Shown: positions 1-9,184 of the stretch, in pieces
How positions within the stretch are numbered: the first letter of the stretch is position 1
Layout: each line of letters opens with the position of its first letter
Source: an uncultured Bacteroidota bacterium
Lineage (GTDB): Bacteria > Bacteroidota > Bacteroidia > Bacteroidales > WCHB1-69
Assembly (NCBI GenBank): GCA_902796805.1
Contig: CADBQG010000001.1
Span: 1 to 33,105 of the forward strand
DNA: 33,105 nucleotides
Direction: 5' to 3'
Position numbers and translations under genes: made by a program
The notes under the pieces: generated by a model
What the model saw: only the letters and a program-made list of their open reading frames with translations
Told to the model about the DNA's origin: nothing
The model's database searches: none

Positions 1-81
1 CGAAGACCGGGATCGAACCGGTACGAGTGTTACCTCATTGGTTTTTGAGACCAACGCGTCTACCTATTCCGCCACTTCGGC
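1..81 (-). tRNA. tRNA-Leu (anticodon CAA), 3' end cut by the window start
   Basis: Read on the minus strand, the sequence starts with the acceptor arm GCCGAAG (81 to 75). It continues through a D arm, a five-pair anticodon stem TTGGT/ACCAA around the loop CTCAAAA (anticodon CAA), a long variable arm typical of leucine tRNAs, and a T arm with GGTTCGATCC. The 3' strand of the acceptor stem begins (CTTCG) but its last bases and discriminator lie outside the window. The class II variable arm and CAA anticodon together identify leucine. Confidence 0.96.
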
Positions 82-94
82 TCAAATGAGGTTG

Positions 95-102
95 CAAAAA
101 TA
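95..102 (-). promoter_or_regulatory. Bacteroidota -7 element for tRNA-Leu
   Basis: On the minus strand this is TATTTTTG, an exact match to TAnnTTTG, ending 13 bp before the tRNA 5' end. No well-spaced -33 TTTG was found. It is divergent from the promoter at 252-259. Confidence 0.7.
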
Positions 103-251
103 CACTTTTTTATTAAACAAAAACTTTTCGTCTGAAATAACGTGAAGTTTTATTTTTTTATCCTCCCGAACCTGCACGCAGCATTGCGAACAGGAAAAAT
201 ATTTTAGCTCTTCAGCAAGGTAATTCAGATTGTACCTTATCCTTTTTTTTG

Positions 252-259
252 TATTTTTG
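252..259 (+). promoter_or_regulatory. Bacteroidota -7 element for the cyclophilin gene
   Basis: TATTTTTG matches TAnnTTTG exactly. A TTG at 230-232 sits 19 bp upstream, the expected place for the -33 element. Transcription would begin near 266, which excludes an earlier in-frame start at 230 and supports the ATG at 281. Confidence 0.75.
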
Positions 260-280
260 CAGTTTGTAAAAAAGTGTAAC

Positions 281-1009
281 ATGAGAAAGTACGTGATATT
301 GTGTTTTGCCCTGACAATTGCAGCTTTCACGGCATGCAACTCGCCGAAAAAGGTAAAGACAGACAGCGGGTCGCAGAGTGCTGACAAGACAACAACGGAA
401 AATAACACCAACGAAGATATGACAAAAGTTTTGTTGAAGACGACGATGGGCGACATCACGATTGCCCTCTACAATGACACGCCAGGTCACAAGGCCAACT
501 TTGAGAAGCTGGTCGAGCAGAAGTTCTACGACGGGCTGCTTTTCCACAGAATCATCAAAGGTTTCATGATCCAGGGCGGCGACCCGGACTCAAAGGCGGC
601 GAAGGCCGGACAGCGTCTCGGCAGCGGCGATGTGGGCTATACCATTCCCGCCGAGTTCAGGCCGAACCATTACCACAAGCGCGGCGCCGTTGCGGCGGCG
701 CGGATGGGCGACAACGTGAACCCGCAGAAGGCGTCGTCGGGCTGCCAGTTCTACATCGTTGATGGAACTGTGTGCGACGACAATTACATGAACATGATTT
801 CGCAGCGGACCGGCAAGACGTTCACCCCGGAGCAGATTGCCGCCTACACCACCGAAGGTGGCGCCCCGTTCCTCGACGGCGACTATACCGTTTTCGGGGA
901 AGTTGTCGAAGGAATGGATGTTGTTGACAGAATCGCGGGTCAGCAGAAAGACGGCGCCGACAGGCCTCTCCAGGACATAAGCATTATCAGCGCCACAATA
1001 CTCAAGTAG
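281..1009 (+). CDS. Cyclophilin-type peptidyl-prolyl cis-trans isomerase, lipoprotein
   Basis: This 242-residue protein should catalyse cis-trans isomerisation of Xaa-Pro bonds in exported proteins. Residues 1-19 form a lipoprotein signal ending FTAC, with Cys19 as the lipidation site. A polar Ser/Thr/Asn-rich linker runs to about residue 47. The cyclophilin domain follows, with the active-site block FHRIIKGFMIQGGD, then CQFYIVDG and VFGEVVEGMDVVDRI. An insertion around MISQRTGKTFTPEQ is usual for Bacteroidales homologues. The CypA Trp121 position appears to be Phe (FLDGDYTVFG), a common bacterial variant. No acidic residues follow the lipid Cys, so there is no clear surface export signal; a periplasm-facing anchor is inferred. 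The start is chosen because a promoter -7 box at 252-259 lies after the upstream in-frame codon at 230. pheS follows after 63 bp. Confidence 0.95.
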   Translation: MRKYVILCFALTIAAFTACNSPKKVKTDSGSQSADKTTTENNTNEDMTKVLLKTTMGDITIALYNDTPGHKANFEKLVEQKFYDGLLFHRIIKGFMIQGGDPDSKAAKAGQRLGSGDVGYTIPAEFRPNHYHKRGAVAAARMGDNVNPQKASSGCQFYIVDGTVCDDNYMNMISQRTGKTFTPEQIAAYTTEGGAPFLDGDYTVFGEVVEGMDVVDRIAGQQKDGADRPLQDISIISATILK

Positions 1010-1072
1010 CAGCCGGTGCCGTTCAACAGGCAGGCGCGGCCTTCATCATCAGGAAAAAGAAACAAGTAACGA

Positions 1073-2098
1073 ATGAATAATATAGACAAAATAAGGTCTG
1101 AAATCGAGAGTTTCCAGGTTGACAACGCAGAGACCCTGGAACAGTTCCGCCTCCGGTTTTTAAGCAAGAAAAGCGAGATACAGTCCCTCTTCGGAGAAAT
1201 CAAGAACATAGCACAGGAGAACAGGAAAGAGTTCGGGCAGCTGGTGAACGACCTTCGCGACATGGCGCAGGAGAACTACAACAGGTTCAAGGCTGCCGTG
1301 GAGGCGGTTTCCGGAAACAACACGACGGAAATCCCCGACATAACACGTCCAGCGGCGCGTTTGAACGTGGGCTCGATGCATCCCATCTCCATCATGATGA
1401 ACGAAGTGCGGCAGATCTTCGAGGAAATCGGATTCTCGGCCGTAGAGGGTCCCGACATAGAGGACGACTGGCATGTGTTCACAGCGTTGAACTTCGCAGA
1501 GGAGCATCCCGCGCGGGACATGCAGGACACGTTCTTCATAAAGTTGCGCCCCGACGTCCTGCTGCGCACACACACGTCGTCGCTGCAGGTTCGCACCATG
1601 GAGACGCAGAAGCCCCCAATACGTGTGATATGTCCGGGGCGGGTGTTCCGCAACGAGGCCATAACATCGCGCGCCCACTGCATCTTCCATCAGGTTGAAG
1701 GACTTTATATCGCGGAGAACGTCTCCTTTGCCGACATGAAGCAGACGCTGCTCTATTTCGCCCAGAGGATGTTCGGCGACGACGTGAGGATACGCCTTCG
1801 CCCTTCGTATTTCCCGTTCACCGAGCCGTCGGCCGAGATGGACATTTCGTGCAACATCTGCGGCGGCGCCGGCTGCAACCTCTGCAAGCACACCGGATGG
1901 GTGGAGATCCTCGGCTGCGGAATGGTCGACCCCAACGTGCTCGAGAACTGCGGCATCGACAGCGGCAAGTACAGCGGCTTCGCCTTCGGTCTCGGCATCG
2001 AGCGCATGACCATGCTGAAGTACAGGACCAACGACATACGCCTTTATTTTGAAAACGACGTCAGGTTCTTGCAACAGTTCAAGGCTGCAACCAAATGA
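1073..2098 (+). CDS. pheS: Phenylalanine--tRNA ligase alpha subunit
   Basis: PheS (341 residues) pairs with PheT to charge tRNA-Phe in the cytoplasm. The N-terminal 80 or so residues form the coiled-coil arm. The class II catalytic core follows: GSMHPISIMMNEV, LLRTHTSSLQVR, motif 2 RVFRNEAITSRAHCIFHQVEG and motif 3 FGLGIERMTML. A Cys cluster (CNICGGAGCNLCKHTGW) lies inside the core near residues 257-275. It resembles a zinc knuckle and is known from Bacteroidota PheS proteins. pheT is not adjacent. No TAnnTTTG box occurs in the 63-bp gap upstream, so co-transcription with the cyclophilin gene is likely but not proven. Length is normal for the family. Confidence 0.98.
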   Translation: MNNIDKIRSEIESFQVDNAETLEQFRLRFLSKKSEIQSLFGEIKNIAQENRKEFGQLVNDLRDMAQENYNRFKAAVEAVSGNNTTEIPDITRPAARLNVGSMHPISIMMNEVRQIFEEIGFSAVEGPDIEDDWHVFTALNFAEEHPARDMQDTFFIKLRPDVLLRTHTSSLQVRTMETQKPPIRVICPGRVFRNEAITSRAHCIFHQVEGLYIAENVSFADMKQTLLYFAQRMFGDDVRIRLRPSYFPFTEPSAEMDISCNICGGAGCNLCKHTGWVEILGCGMVDPNVLENCGIDSGKYSGFAFGLGIERMTMLKYRTNDIRLYFENDVRFLQQFKAATK

Positions 2099-2134
2099 CA
2101 ACCATAAATTTTGAAAGAAATAATTATTTTGAAT

Positions 2135-5100
2135 ATGACTAAGAATCAGAAAAGGATTAACAATCTCATCGGCCTGATAATAGGCATTGTGGCTTCAGCG
2201 GTGTACATCATGACCGCCGAGCCGTCGGTGTCGTGGTGGGACTGCGGTGAGTACATTGCAACCACGTCGAAACTGCTGATAGGGCATCCGCCCGGAGCTC
2301 CCACTTTCCAGATTATAGGTCGCATAGCCACGCTTTTCGCCGGGGGTGATCCCACAAAGATGGCATTCTGCGTGAACTGCATGTCGGCGGTGTGCAGCGG
2401 CATGACCATAATGCTGCTCTATTTCTCGATAGTGCGGCTCGCGCGCAAGCTCGTGGCAAAATGGGGCGAGATGAACACCCCGCGCTTCGTGGCCGTGCTC
2501 GGCACCGCTCTTGTAGGCGCTCTTACCTACACTTTCACCGACACTTTCTGGTTCTCCGCCGTCGAGGGCGAAGTGTACGCCATGTCGTCGTTCTTCACCG
2601 CCCTCGTGTTCTGGTGCATACTTAAATGGGACGAGGAATACGCCAACCCGCTGGAAGGCGTCAACCCCAACCGCTGGATTGTGCTCATCGCCTACTTGGT
2701 TGGACTCTCAATAGGCGTTCACCTTCTGAACCTCCTGACACTACCCGCCATCGGACTGATAATCTATTACCGTCTCAACCCGAAAGCCACAGGTATGGGC
2801 GCAGTTCTATCATTCGCCATAATCTCCTTCGGCTTCAGCATCTTCTGTCCGCCCATCTGGATGATTCTGATTTGGCTCTTCATAACAGCCCCCTTGGTTG
2901 TGCTTTGCGCGAAAAGCGGAGCGCTCACTTCAAAGGCCGAATGGGGCGTGTTCCTGTCTATAATTCTATCGGTGGTGCTTCTCGGCTTTATCCTCTGGGG
3001 CATCGTGCCCCAATTTGTAAACCTCTCGGGTAAGTTCGACCTTTTCTTTGTCAACACTATAGGCCTGCCTTTCAACTCAGGCGTTATCTTCTTCTTCCTG
3101 CTCGTGGCCGGAATCATCGCGCTTGGAATTTGGTACGGGAGAAGAAAGGAGAAACCGGTGGTTACCATCAGCACATTTTCCCTGCTGATGCTCATAATAG
3201 GCTACTCGACTTTCATGACCCTCGTGATTCGCTCCAACGCCAACCCCACAATCGACGAGAACAGCCCTGAGGACGCCGTGTCATTACTATCTTACCTCAA
3301 CCGCGAGCAGTATGGCTCCAACCCGCTTCTGTACGGACAGAGCTACAACACGAGGGCTATAGGTTCGAAGGACGGCAGCCCGGTGTACTACCGCGACGAG
3401 CAGTCGAAAAAATACGTTGTGTCTAATCCGAGGAAAGGCGAAAGGCTCGAGTACGACCCGAAAGGCTGCATGTTCTTTCCGCGTATGTGGTCGAGCGAGA
3501 AGCAGAGCCAGTACATCGACTGGCTCAACAACCGCTACAACACAGACAGCGCTTCCGATAAAGAGAACCGCAGGTCTCTCGCCAGGGGCAACCTCCCCAC
3601 TTGGCAGCAGAACATCAAATTTTTCCACACATACCAGTTGGGATACATGTACTGGCGATACTTCATGTGGAACTTCGCAGGGCGCCAGAACGACATCCAA
3701 GGCCACGGCGACTACCAGAACGGCAACTGGATTTCCGGAATAGGCGCAATAGACAAGCCTATGGTGGGAGACATGAAGAATCTGCCCGCCGCCATGGAAC
3801 GCCCCGCACACAACAAATACTACCTGCTTCCCCTCATCCTGGGCCTCATAGGACTGGGCTTCCAGATTAAAAACGACAAGAAACACGCATTTGTGGTCTT
3901 CATGCTGTTCCTGATGACCGGTCTGGCAATAGCTGTGTACCTCAACATGTATGCCTTCCAGCCGAGGGAGAGGGACTATGCCTTTGCAGCCTCCTTTTAT
4001 GCTTTCGCAATGTGGGTGGGCTTTGGTGTGCTTGCAATATACCGGCTCTTCGAGAAAATCGAGAGCAAGAACGTGCAGGTTGCCGGCGCCGTGCTAACCA
4101 CCGCGGTTTGCATAGGACTTGTGCCGTGCGTCATGGCAAAGGAGAACTGGCACGACCATGACAGGTCTGACAGGTTCACCGCGCTGGCAATAGCAAAGAA
4201 CTATCTCGACTCATGCGAACCAAACGCCATACTTTTCACCCTCGGCGACAACGACACATTCCCGCTCTGGTACGCCCAGGAAGTTGAAGGTTACAGAACA
4301 GACGTGAGGGTCTGCAACCTTATGCTGCTCAGTGCAAGCTGGTATGTCGACCAGATGAAGCGCAAGGCCTACGAGTCTGACCCGCTGCCCATCTCCATGA
4401 CCTGGGAGCAGTACAGGGACGGCACACGAGACGCGCTGTACCTTGAGCCGGCAAACAACCAGTATATCGACCTCAAGGCCGTTGTTGACTACATCAAGTC
4501 GCCGAACTTTGACAACCAGCGCCACGTCATGCTGCTGAACCCGAAAAACGGCTACAGAAGCACCGGCATGGCAATTCCGGCAAGTTTCTCGCTGTCGGTT
4601 GACAAACAGAAAGTGTTGGAGAACGGCACTGTGGCCGCCAAGGATTCCGCACTTGTAGTTGACAAGATGATGTGGAACCTCCGGTCCGACCGCGTCAACT
4701 TCTTCTCCAAGGCCTATATCGTGATGATGGACATACTTGTGAACAACAACTGGGAGCGCCCTGTTTACTATGCGTCAACATCAGGTTCTGAGGCTTATTT
4801 AGGCCTTGAGGACTACTTCCAGCTTGAGGGATTCGCTTACAGGCTTGTGCCGGTACGCAACAACCGCCAGTCGGGTGAGACAGGCCGCATCAACTCCGAC
4901 CGTCTTTACCACAACCTCATGAACGTGTTCGATGACCACAGCCGCGTGGACGCTGTGAACAATCACGGAACAGCGAACCACCAGCCGTCAGAATACCTAT
5001 GGGGTGGCTTCAACAATCCCGACATATACCACAATGAGGACAATATCCGTCTCACAACCCTTATCCGCCGTCTCTACAACCGCCTGGCAAACCAACTTGC

Positions 5101-5767
5101 GGCTGAAGGCGACAAAGACAAAGCGCTTGAAGTCCTTGTGCATGGCAACGAAGTCCTTCCTAACGGGAACTTCCCGTATGTCACAGTCATGTCCCTCAAT
5201 TACGGGTACACCTATTCCTGCCTCGGCTACCTTGACGGATTTTTCGGCATTGGAAGCGCAAAAGCCAACAAAGAGGGCATGAAGATGGCTAACGCAATGC
5301 TCGACGGCGAGATAGAACTTTTCAACTGGTACAACAACACTGACGAGCGTACGCTCAACTACCGCAGCTCAGACCTTAGCACCGACTTTGCATTCCTGCA
5401 CATGCTGCTGACAAAGAACTTCCCCGACAAGAGCATAAAAGCTCGTTTCAGCGACATCAAGATCGACAAAGTCGCCGCTTACTATGCCAAGAGTCTGCAA
5501 GAGTCGGTCGCCTCGCAGCTGCGCAGGCCTGAAATCGACCAGCAGGCCATAGCAAGGGTGTTCACCGATCTTCGACAGATACAGGACATTGCGGAAATGA
5601 CCGGCGATGCGAACACTGCCCGCAACATGCAGCAGATTGCCGATACCCAGATCGGCCAAATCAACAGCATATCCCCGGAGTTGGGAGCCGCATTCCGCAA
5701 CTTCTACAACAATCTTAACAGACAGTTAAACAATGGTCAGGATGAAGATTCTGCCGAAACAGAATAA
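2135..5767 (+). CDS. DUF2723 integral membrane protein, PMT/TMEM260-like putative protein O-glycosyltransferase
   Basis: This 1,210-residue protein has a multi-span N-terminal half and a large soluble C-terminal half. Residues 31-60 carry the DUF2723 signature PSVSWWDCGEYI followed by GHPPGAP. Asp36 and Glu39 lie in the first loop, where PMT-type (GT-C fold) transferases keep their catalytic acids. Many hydrophobic spans follow to about residue 690, with a soluble insertion near 385-570. The C-terminal part (about 690-1210) is hydrophilic and includes a TPR-like stretch near KALEVLVHGNEVLP. Human TMEM260, from the same family, is a protein O-mannosyltransferase. Bacteroidota glycosylate exported proteins at D-S/T-hydrophobic sites, so a role there is plausible but inferred. 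The ATG at 2135 is preferred to an in-frame TTG at 2111. ahcY follows after 3 bp. Confidence 0.9.
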   Translation: MTKNQKRINNLIGLIIGIVASAVYIMTAEPSVSWWDCGEYIATTSKLLIGHPPGAPTFQIIGRIATLFAGGDPTKMAFCVNCMSAVCSGMTIMLLYFSIVRLARKLVAKWGEMNTPRFVAVLGTALVGALTYTFTDTFWFSAVEGEVYAMSSFFTALVFWCILKWDEEYANPLEGVNPNRWIVLIAYLVGLSIGVHLLNLLTLPAIGLIIYYRLNPKATGMGAVLSFAIISFGFSIFCPPIWMILIWLFITAPLVVLCAKSGALTSKAEWGVFLSIILSVVLLGFILWGIVPQFVNLSGKFDLFFVNTIGLPFNSGVIFFFLLVAGIIALGIWYGRRKEKPVVTISTFSLLMLIIGYSTFMTLVIRSNANPTIDENSPEDAVSLLSYLNREQYGSNPLLYGQSYNTRAIGSKDGSPVYYRDEQSKKYVVSNPRKGERLEYDPKGCMFFPRMWSSEKQSQYIDWLNNRYNTDSASDKENRRSLARGNLPTWQQNIKFFHTYQLGYMYWRYFMWNFAGRQNDIQGHGDYQNGNWISGIGAIDKPMVGDMKNLPAAMERPAHNKYYLLPLILGLIGLGFQIKNDKKHAFVVFMLFLMTGLAIAVYLNMYAFQPRERDYAFAASFYAFAMWVGFGVLAIYRLFEKIESKNVQVAGAVLTTAVCIGLVPCVMAKENWHDHDRSDRFTALAIAKNYLDSCEPNAILFTLGDNDTFPLWYAQEVEGYRTDVRVCNLMLLSASWYVDQMKRKAYESDPLPISMTWEQYRDGTRDALYLEPANNQYIDLKAVVDYIKSPNFDNQRHVMLLNPKNGYRSTGMAIPASFSLSVDKQKVLENGTVAAKDSALVVDKMMWNLRSDRVNFFSKAYIVMMDILVNNNWERPVYYASTSGSEAYLGLEDYFQLEGFAYRLVPVRNNRQSGETGRINSDRLYHNLMNVFDDHSRVDAVNNHGTANHQPSEYLWGGFNNPDIYHNEDNIRLTTLIRRLYNRLANQLAAEGDKDKALEVLVHGNEVLPNGNFPYVTVMSLNYGYTYSCLGYLDGFFGIGSAKANKEGMKMANAMLDGEIELFNWYNNTDERTLNYRSSDLSTDFAFLHMLLTKNFPDKSIKARFSDIKIDKVAAYYAKSLQESVASQLRRPEIDQQAIARVFTDLRQIQDIAEMTGDANTARNMQQIADTQIGQINSISPELGAAFRNFYNNLNRQLNNGQDEDSAETE

Positions 5768-5770
5768 AAT

Positions 5771-7183
5771 ATGCAGATAATAGACAATTTAGAGTATAAG
5801 ATTGCCGACATCGGGCTTGCAGAATGGGGACACAAGGACATTGAAGTTTCCCAGAAGGAGATGCCCGGTTTGCTTGCCATCAGGGAAAAATACGGTGACA
5901 GCAAGCCGTTGAAAGGCGTGAGGATTTCCGGATCGCTGCACATGACCGTGCAGACGGCCGTCCTTATCGAAACCCTGGTGCATCTTGGCGCCGAGGTGCG
6001 CTGGTGCAGCTGCAACATCTTCTCAACGCAGGACCATGCCGCGGCGGCCATCGCCGACAACGGCGTTCCGGTTTTCGCATGGAAGGGCGAGACTCTTGAA
6101 GACTACTGGTGGTGCACCGTCAACGCGCTTTCGTTCCCGGGAGGCAAAGGCCCGCAGCTTATTGTTGACGACGGCGGCGACGCAACACTGCTCATCCATC
6201 TCGGATGCAAGGCCGAAGACGACCCTTCCGTCCTTGACGCACAACCAGAGTCGCATGAACAAGCCGTGATTTTCAGCACATTGAAGCAGATGTTGAAAGA
6301 AGACCCTCGCCACTGGCACAACATGGTGAAAGACATCAAGGGCGTTTCTGAAGAGACTACCACGGGCGTGCATCGCCTTTACCAGATGATGGAGAAAGGC
6401 GAGCTTCTGTTCCCGGCCATAAACGTCAACGATTCTGTAACCAAGTCGAAGTTCGACAACAAGTACGGCTGCCGCGAATCCTTGGCCGACGGCATCAAGC
6501 GCGCCACTGACGTCATGGTTGCCGGCAAGGTTGTGGTAGTCTGCGGCTACGGCGACGTGGGCAAGGGCTGTGCGCAGGCAATGCGCTCCTACGGTGCCCG
6601 GGTCATAGTTACCGAAATAGATCCCATCTGCGCACTCCAGGCTGCAATGGAAGGCTATGAGGTGAAAACCGTGGAAGAAGCCCTCGAGGAAGGCAACATC
6701 TACGTAACATGCACCGGCAACTGCGACGTGATAACCGTCAACCACCTCAACAAGATGAAAGACCAGTCTATAGTGTGCAACATAGGCCACTTCGACAACG
6801 AAATCCAGGTTGAGGCGTTCGAAAAACAGCAAGGTGTCACAAAACGCAACATAAAGCCGCAGGTCGATGAATACATCTTCGCCGACGGGCACTCAATATT
6901 CATTCTCGCCGAAGGCCGGCTCGTGAACTTGGGCTGCGCCACAGGCCACCCGTCGTTCGTGATGAGCAACTCGTTCACCAACCAGGTCATGGCTCAACTC
7001 GACCTCTGGCAGAACGACTACAAGGTCGGCGTTTACAATCTGCCCAAACAACTCGACGAAGAGGTTGCACGGCTTCACCTTGAAAAAATAGGGGTGAAAC
7101 TTACAACACTGACAAAGAAACAGGCCGACTACATCGGTGTAAAGGTTGAGGGTCCCTTTAAGCCAGACTCCTACAGATACTAA
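5771..7183 (+). CDS. ahcY: Adenosylhomocysteinase (S-adenosyl-L-homocysteine hydrolase)
   Basis: AhcY splits S-adenosylhomocysteine into adenosine and homocysteine, relieving product inhibition of methyltransferases. It is cytoplasmic and uses bound NAD. The 470-residue protein shows the substrate-domain motifs [16 protein letters not shown] and [10 protein letters not shown], the catalytic Lys/Asp region around [13 protein letters not shown], and the NAD loop GYGDVGKG (residues 259-266). It ends in the family C-terminus KPDSYRY, which reaches into the neighbouring subunit's cofactor site. A roughly 40-residue insertion near 146-190 marks the longer bacterial form compared with the mammalian enzyme of about 432 residues. 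The start is 3 bp after the preceding stop, so translational coupling is likely. No SAH riboswitch fits in that gap. Confidence 0.99.
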   Translation: MQIIDNLEYKIADIGLAEWGHKDIEVSQKEMPGLLAIREKYGDSKPLKGVRISGSLHMTVQTAVLIETLVHLGAEVRWCSCNIFSTQDHAAAAIADNGVPVFAWKGETLEDYWWCTVNALSFPGGKGPQLIVDDGGDATLLIHLGCKAEDDPSVLDAQPESHEQAVIFSTLKQMLKEDPRHWHNMVKDIKGVSEETTTGVHRLYQMMEKGELLFPAINVNDSVTKSKFDNKYGCRESLADGIKRATDVMVAGKVVVVCGYGDVGKGCAQAMRSYGARVIVTEIDPICALQAAMEGYEVKTVEEALEEGNIYVTCTGNCDVITVNHLNKMKDQSIVCNIGHFDNEIQVEAFEKQQGVTKRNIKPQVDEYIFADGHSIFILAEGRLVNLGCATGHPSFVMSNSFTNQVMAQLDLWQNDYKVGVYNLPKQLDEEVARLHLEKIGVKLTTLTKKQADYIGVKVEGPFKPDSYRY

Positions 7184-7199
7184 TCATAAGCACACTGCA

Positions 7200-8084
7200 A
7201 TGGCAAAATACCCGGATTCGATTGACAGGATAACGAAGGCGCGGCTCAGGCTGTCGGCGTTCGGTTCCATACTCAGCATAGCGCTCACAATGTTTTTCAT
7301 AGGGACACTTTGCTTCTTCGCCTTCTTCTCGATGAGGTATCTCCAGAACCTTTCACAGAAAATAGAGGTAGAGGTGCTTTTCTATTCTGACATCAAGGAG
7401 GCCGACATCGACGCCTTCGAGAAGGTTGTGAAACTCAAGCCCTACATAGAATCCTCCAGGGTTTCGTCAAGGGAGGAGAACACTCGCACGGCACAGCAGA
7501 TCGTGGGCAGCAACTTCACCGAAATTATCCAGAACCCGATCAACGCCTCCGTGATAATAAATGTGAAGCCCGAGTATGCGAACTCCGACTCATTGAGCAT
7601 GATTTCCAAGGATTTGAAGAAGAATCCCATAGTCCAGGACGTCGACTATCCCGATTTCATCGTAAAGTCTATAAGCAACAATTTCAAGAGAATACAAATT
7701 GTAATCTTCGTCATCTGCGCCGTTTTCATGATTATATCCATGCTGCTGGTGGCCAACAGTGTAAGACTGAACATCTACGCCAAGCGGTTCGGCATCAAGA
7801 GTATGCTTCTTGTAGGGGCAACCCCGAAATTCGTGCGCCGTCCGTTCGTCTATAAGGGTCTGTTGCAAGGCGTTTGGGGCGGACTCATCGCAGTGATACT
7901 CCTTGCATTGCTCCTGCTCTACGGGAACAACGCTGCTCCTGATTTCGTCGACTTCTCCGCCATGCCGTACATTGTCATGATTTTCGCGGCAATACTGCTC
8001 TTCAGCATGTTTTTCACAATGATTGTTTCCGCAATATCAGTCAACAGATACATACGTATCAACGACGAGCGTCTTTATTTGTAA
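7200..8084 (+). CDS. ftsX: Cell division permease-like protein FtsX
   Basis: FtsX (294 residues) pairs with the ATPase FtsE at the divisome and transmits ATP-driven signals to periplasmic peptidoglycan hydrolases. The sequence shows one N-terminal transmembrane helix (about 20-50), a periplasmic domain of about 115 residues, and three C-terminal helices (near 170-190, 220-245 and 258-280). The cytoplasmic loop KRFGIKSMLLVGATPKFVRR is typical of FtsX. The ATG at 7200 is chosen because the longer frame (from 7146) would run into the ahcY coding sequence and adds residues unlike FtsX. ftsE is not in the window, which is common in Bacteroidota. The DUF3098 gene follows after 17 bp. Confidence 0.95.
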   Translation: MAKYPDSIDRITKARLRLSAFGSILSIALTMFFIGTLCFFAFFSMRYLQNLSQKIEVEVLFYSDIKEADIDAFEKVVKLKPYIESSRVSSREENTRTAQQIVGSNFTEIIQNPINASVIINVKPEYANSDSLSMISKDLKKNPIVQDVDYPDFIVKSISNNFKRIQIVIFVICAVFMIISMLLVANSVRLNIYAKRFGIKSMLLVGATPKFVRRPFVYKGLLQGVWGGLIAVILLALLLLYGNNAAPDFVDFSAMPYIVMIFAAILLFSMFFTMIVSAISVNRYIRINDERLYL

Positions 8085-8101
8085 ATTTTAATGTAATCGA
8101 T

Positions 8102-8386
8102 ATGGCTATTGAAAATAACTATCAAGTTGACAAGAACAAAAAGGGCAAACGGGCGCCTCTGTTCAGGACGACAAACTACATTCTGATGGGTGTGGGAGTG
8201 CTTCTCCTGTTCATCGGGTATATCTGCCTGAGCGGCGGCAAGGTGCCCGACGAGGTTTTCGACGGCGAGATATTCAACACAAGAAGAATTGTTGTTGCGC
8301 CTGTCCTGATCTTTTTGGGTCTGGTTACCGAAGTTGTCGCGATAATGTGGCATCCAAGGGTTAAAAATAACAAATCCGGCGAATAG
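8102..8386 (+). CDS. DUF3098 small membrane protein
   Basis: This 94-residue protein has a basic N-terminus (residues 1-22) and two predicted transmembrane helices (about 28-45 and 62-82) joined by a short loop containing GGKVPDEVFDGEIFN. It ends in a basic tail. This matches DUF3098, a family of unknown function found in Bacteroidota, usually placed between ftsX and uppP as here. Position suggests an accessory role in division or undecaprenyl phosphate recycling, but nothing in the sequence shows a reaction. uppP begins 3 bp after its stop. Confidence 0.88.
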   Translation: MAIENNYQVDKNKKGKRAPLFRTTNYILMGVGVLLLFIGYICLSGGKVPDEVFDGEIFNTRRIVVAPVLIFLGLVTEVVAIMWHPRVKNNKSGE

Positions 8387-8389
8387 CAG

Positions 8390-9184
8390 ATGAACTGGTT
8401 GGAGGCCTTAATCCTTGGCATTGTGCAGGGTTTGACCGAGTTTCTGCCGGTGAGCAGCAGCGGACATCTCACCCTGGCGAGGGAGATTCTTGGAATACCC
8501 TATTCCGGCAATGTAACCTTCGAGGTTCTGGTGCACGCGGCTACTGTGCTGAGTACTATAACCGTGTTTGGAAAGGAGATTTGGAACATCATTGCAGGAC
8601 TGTTCAAATTCAAGTGGAACGACGAGACCCAGTATGCCTGCAAGATTCTCGTCTCCATGATTCCGATACTGATAGTGGGTCTCTTCTTCAAGGATACAGT
8701 GGAGTCGTTTTTCGGAAGCAGCGTAGTGTTTGTGGGTGCCATGCTGTTGGTAACCGCTCTGTTGCTTGCGCTCACCCAGTTTGTCAAGTTCAAGGAGCGC
8801 CACGGAGTTACATTCGGCAACGCCTTTCTCATAGGTTGTGCACAGGCCGTGGCGGTATTGCCGGGCTTGTCGCGCTCTGGAAGTACAATAGCCGCAGGAC
8901 TCCTTGCCGGAGTGAGGAAAGAAGACGTAGCACAGTTCTCCTTCCTGATGGTGATAATTCCCATTCTGGGCGAGGCTTTCCTCGACCTTGTTGGCGGTGA
9001 GTTCTCGGTTTCACAATGCGGCATACCGGCGACATCGCTCCTATGCGGGTTCGCTGCCGCCTACCTCTCAGGACTCGCGGCTTGCAAACTCATGATTCGG
9101 GTGGTCAAGAAGGCCAACCTCATTTGGTTCTCACTCTACTGTCTTATTGTCGGTTTAATAGCCATTATTGCCGGATTATGCTAA
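8390..9184 (+). CDS. uppP: Undecaprenyl-diphosphate phosphatase (UppP/BacA family)
   Basis: UppP dephosphorylates undecaprenyl diphosphate at the cytoplasmic membrane, regenerating the lipid carrier for peptidoglycan and surface glycans. Loss sensitises cells, and extra copies protect them, against bacitracin. The 264-residue protein has the two family motifs: GIVQGLTEFLPVSSSGH (residues 10-26, catalytic Glu17 region and His26) and LPGLSRSGSTIAAGL with the conserved Arg. About eight hydrophobic spans are visible. Length is normal. Its last codons overlap the truB start in an ATGCTAA arrangement, so the two are translationally coupled. Carrier recycling fits the flippase gene two positions downstream. 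Confidence 0.98.
   Translation: MNWLEALILGIVQGLTEFLPVSSSGHLTLAREILGIPYSGNVTFEVLVHAATVLSTITVFGKEIWNIIAGLFKFKWNDETQYACKILVSMIPILIVGLFFKDTVESFFGSSVVFVGAMLLVTALLLALTQFVKFKERHGVTFGNAFLIGCAQAVAVLPGLSRSGSTIAAGLLAGVRKEDVAQFSFLMVIIPILGEAFLDLVGGEFSVSQCGIPATSLLCGFAAAYLSGLAACKLMIRVVKKANLIWFSLYCLIVGLIAIIAGLC

Noticed and set aside
1160..2101. Long open frame on the minus strand opposite pheS (313 codons)
   Set aside because: It mirrors the codon pattern of pheS, has no recognisable domain, and pheS is certain. Similar mirror frames lie opposite ahcY (6023-6892) and the ABC ATPase (22624-23463).
5768..5770. SAH riboswitch ahead of ahcY
   Set aside because: The gap to the upstream gene is only 3 bp, and no such structure was recognised in the preceding coding sequence.
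9016..9177. Longer start for truB inside uppP
   Set aside because: The extra residues are the uppP sequence in another frame and have no TruB similarity; the overlapping ATG at 9178 fits the family.
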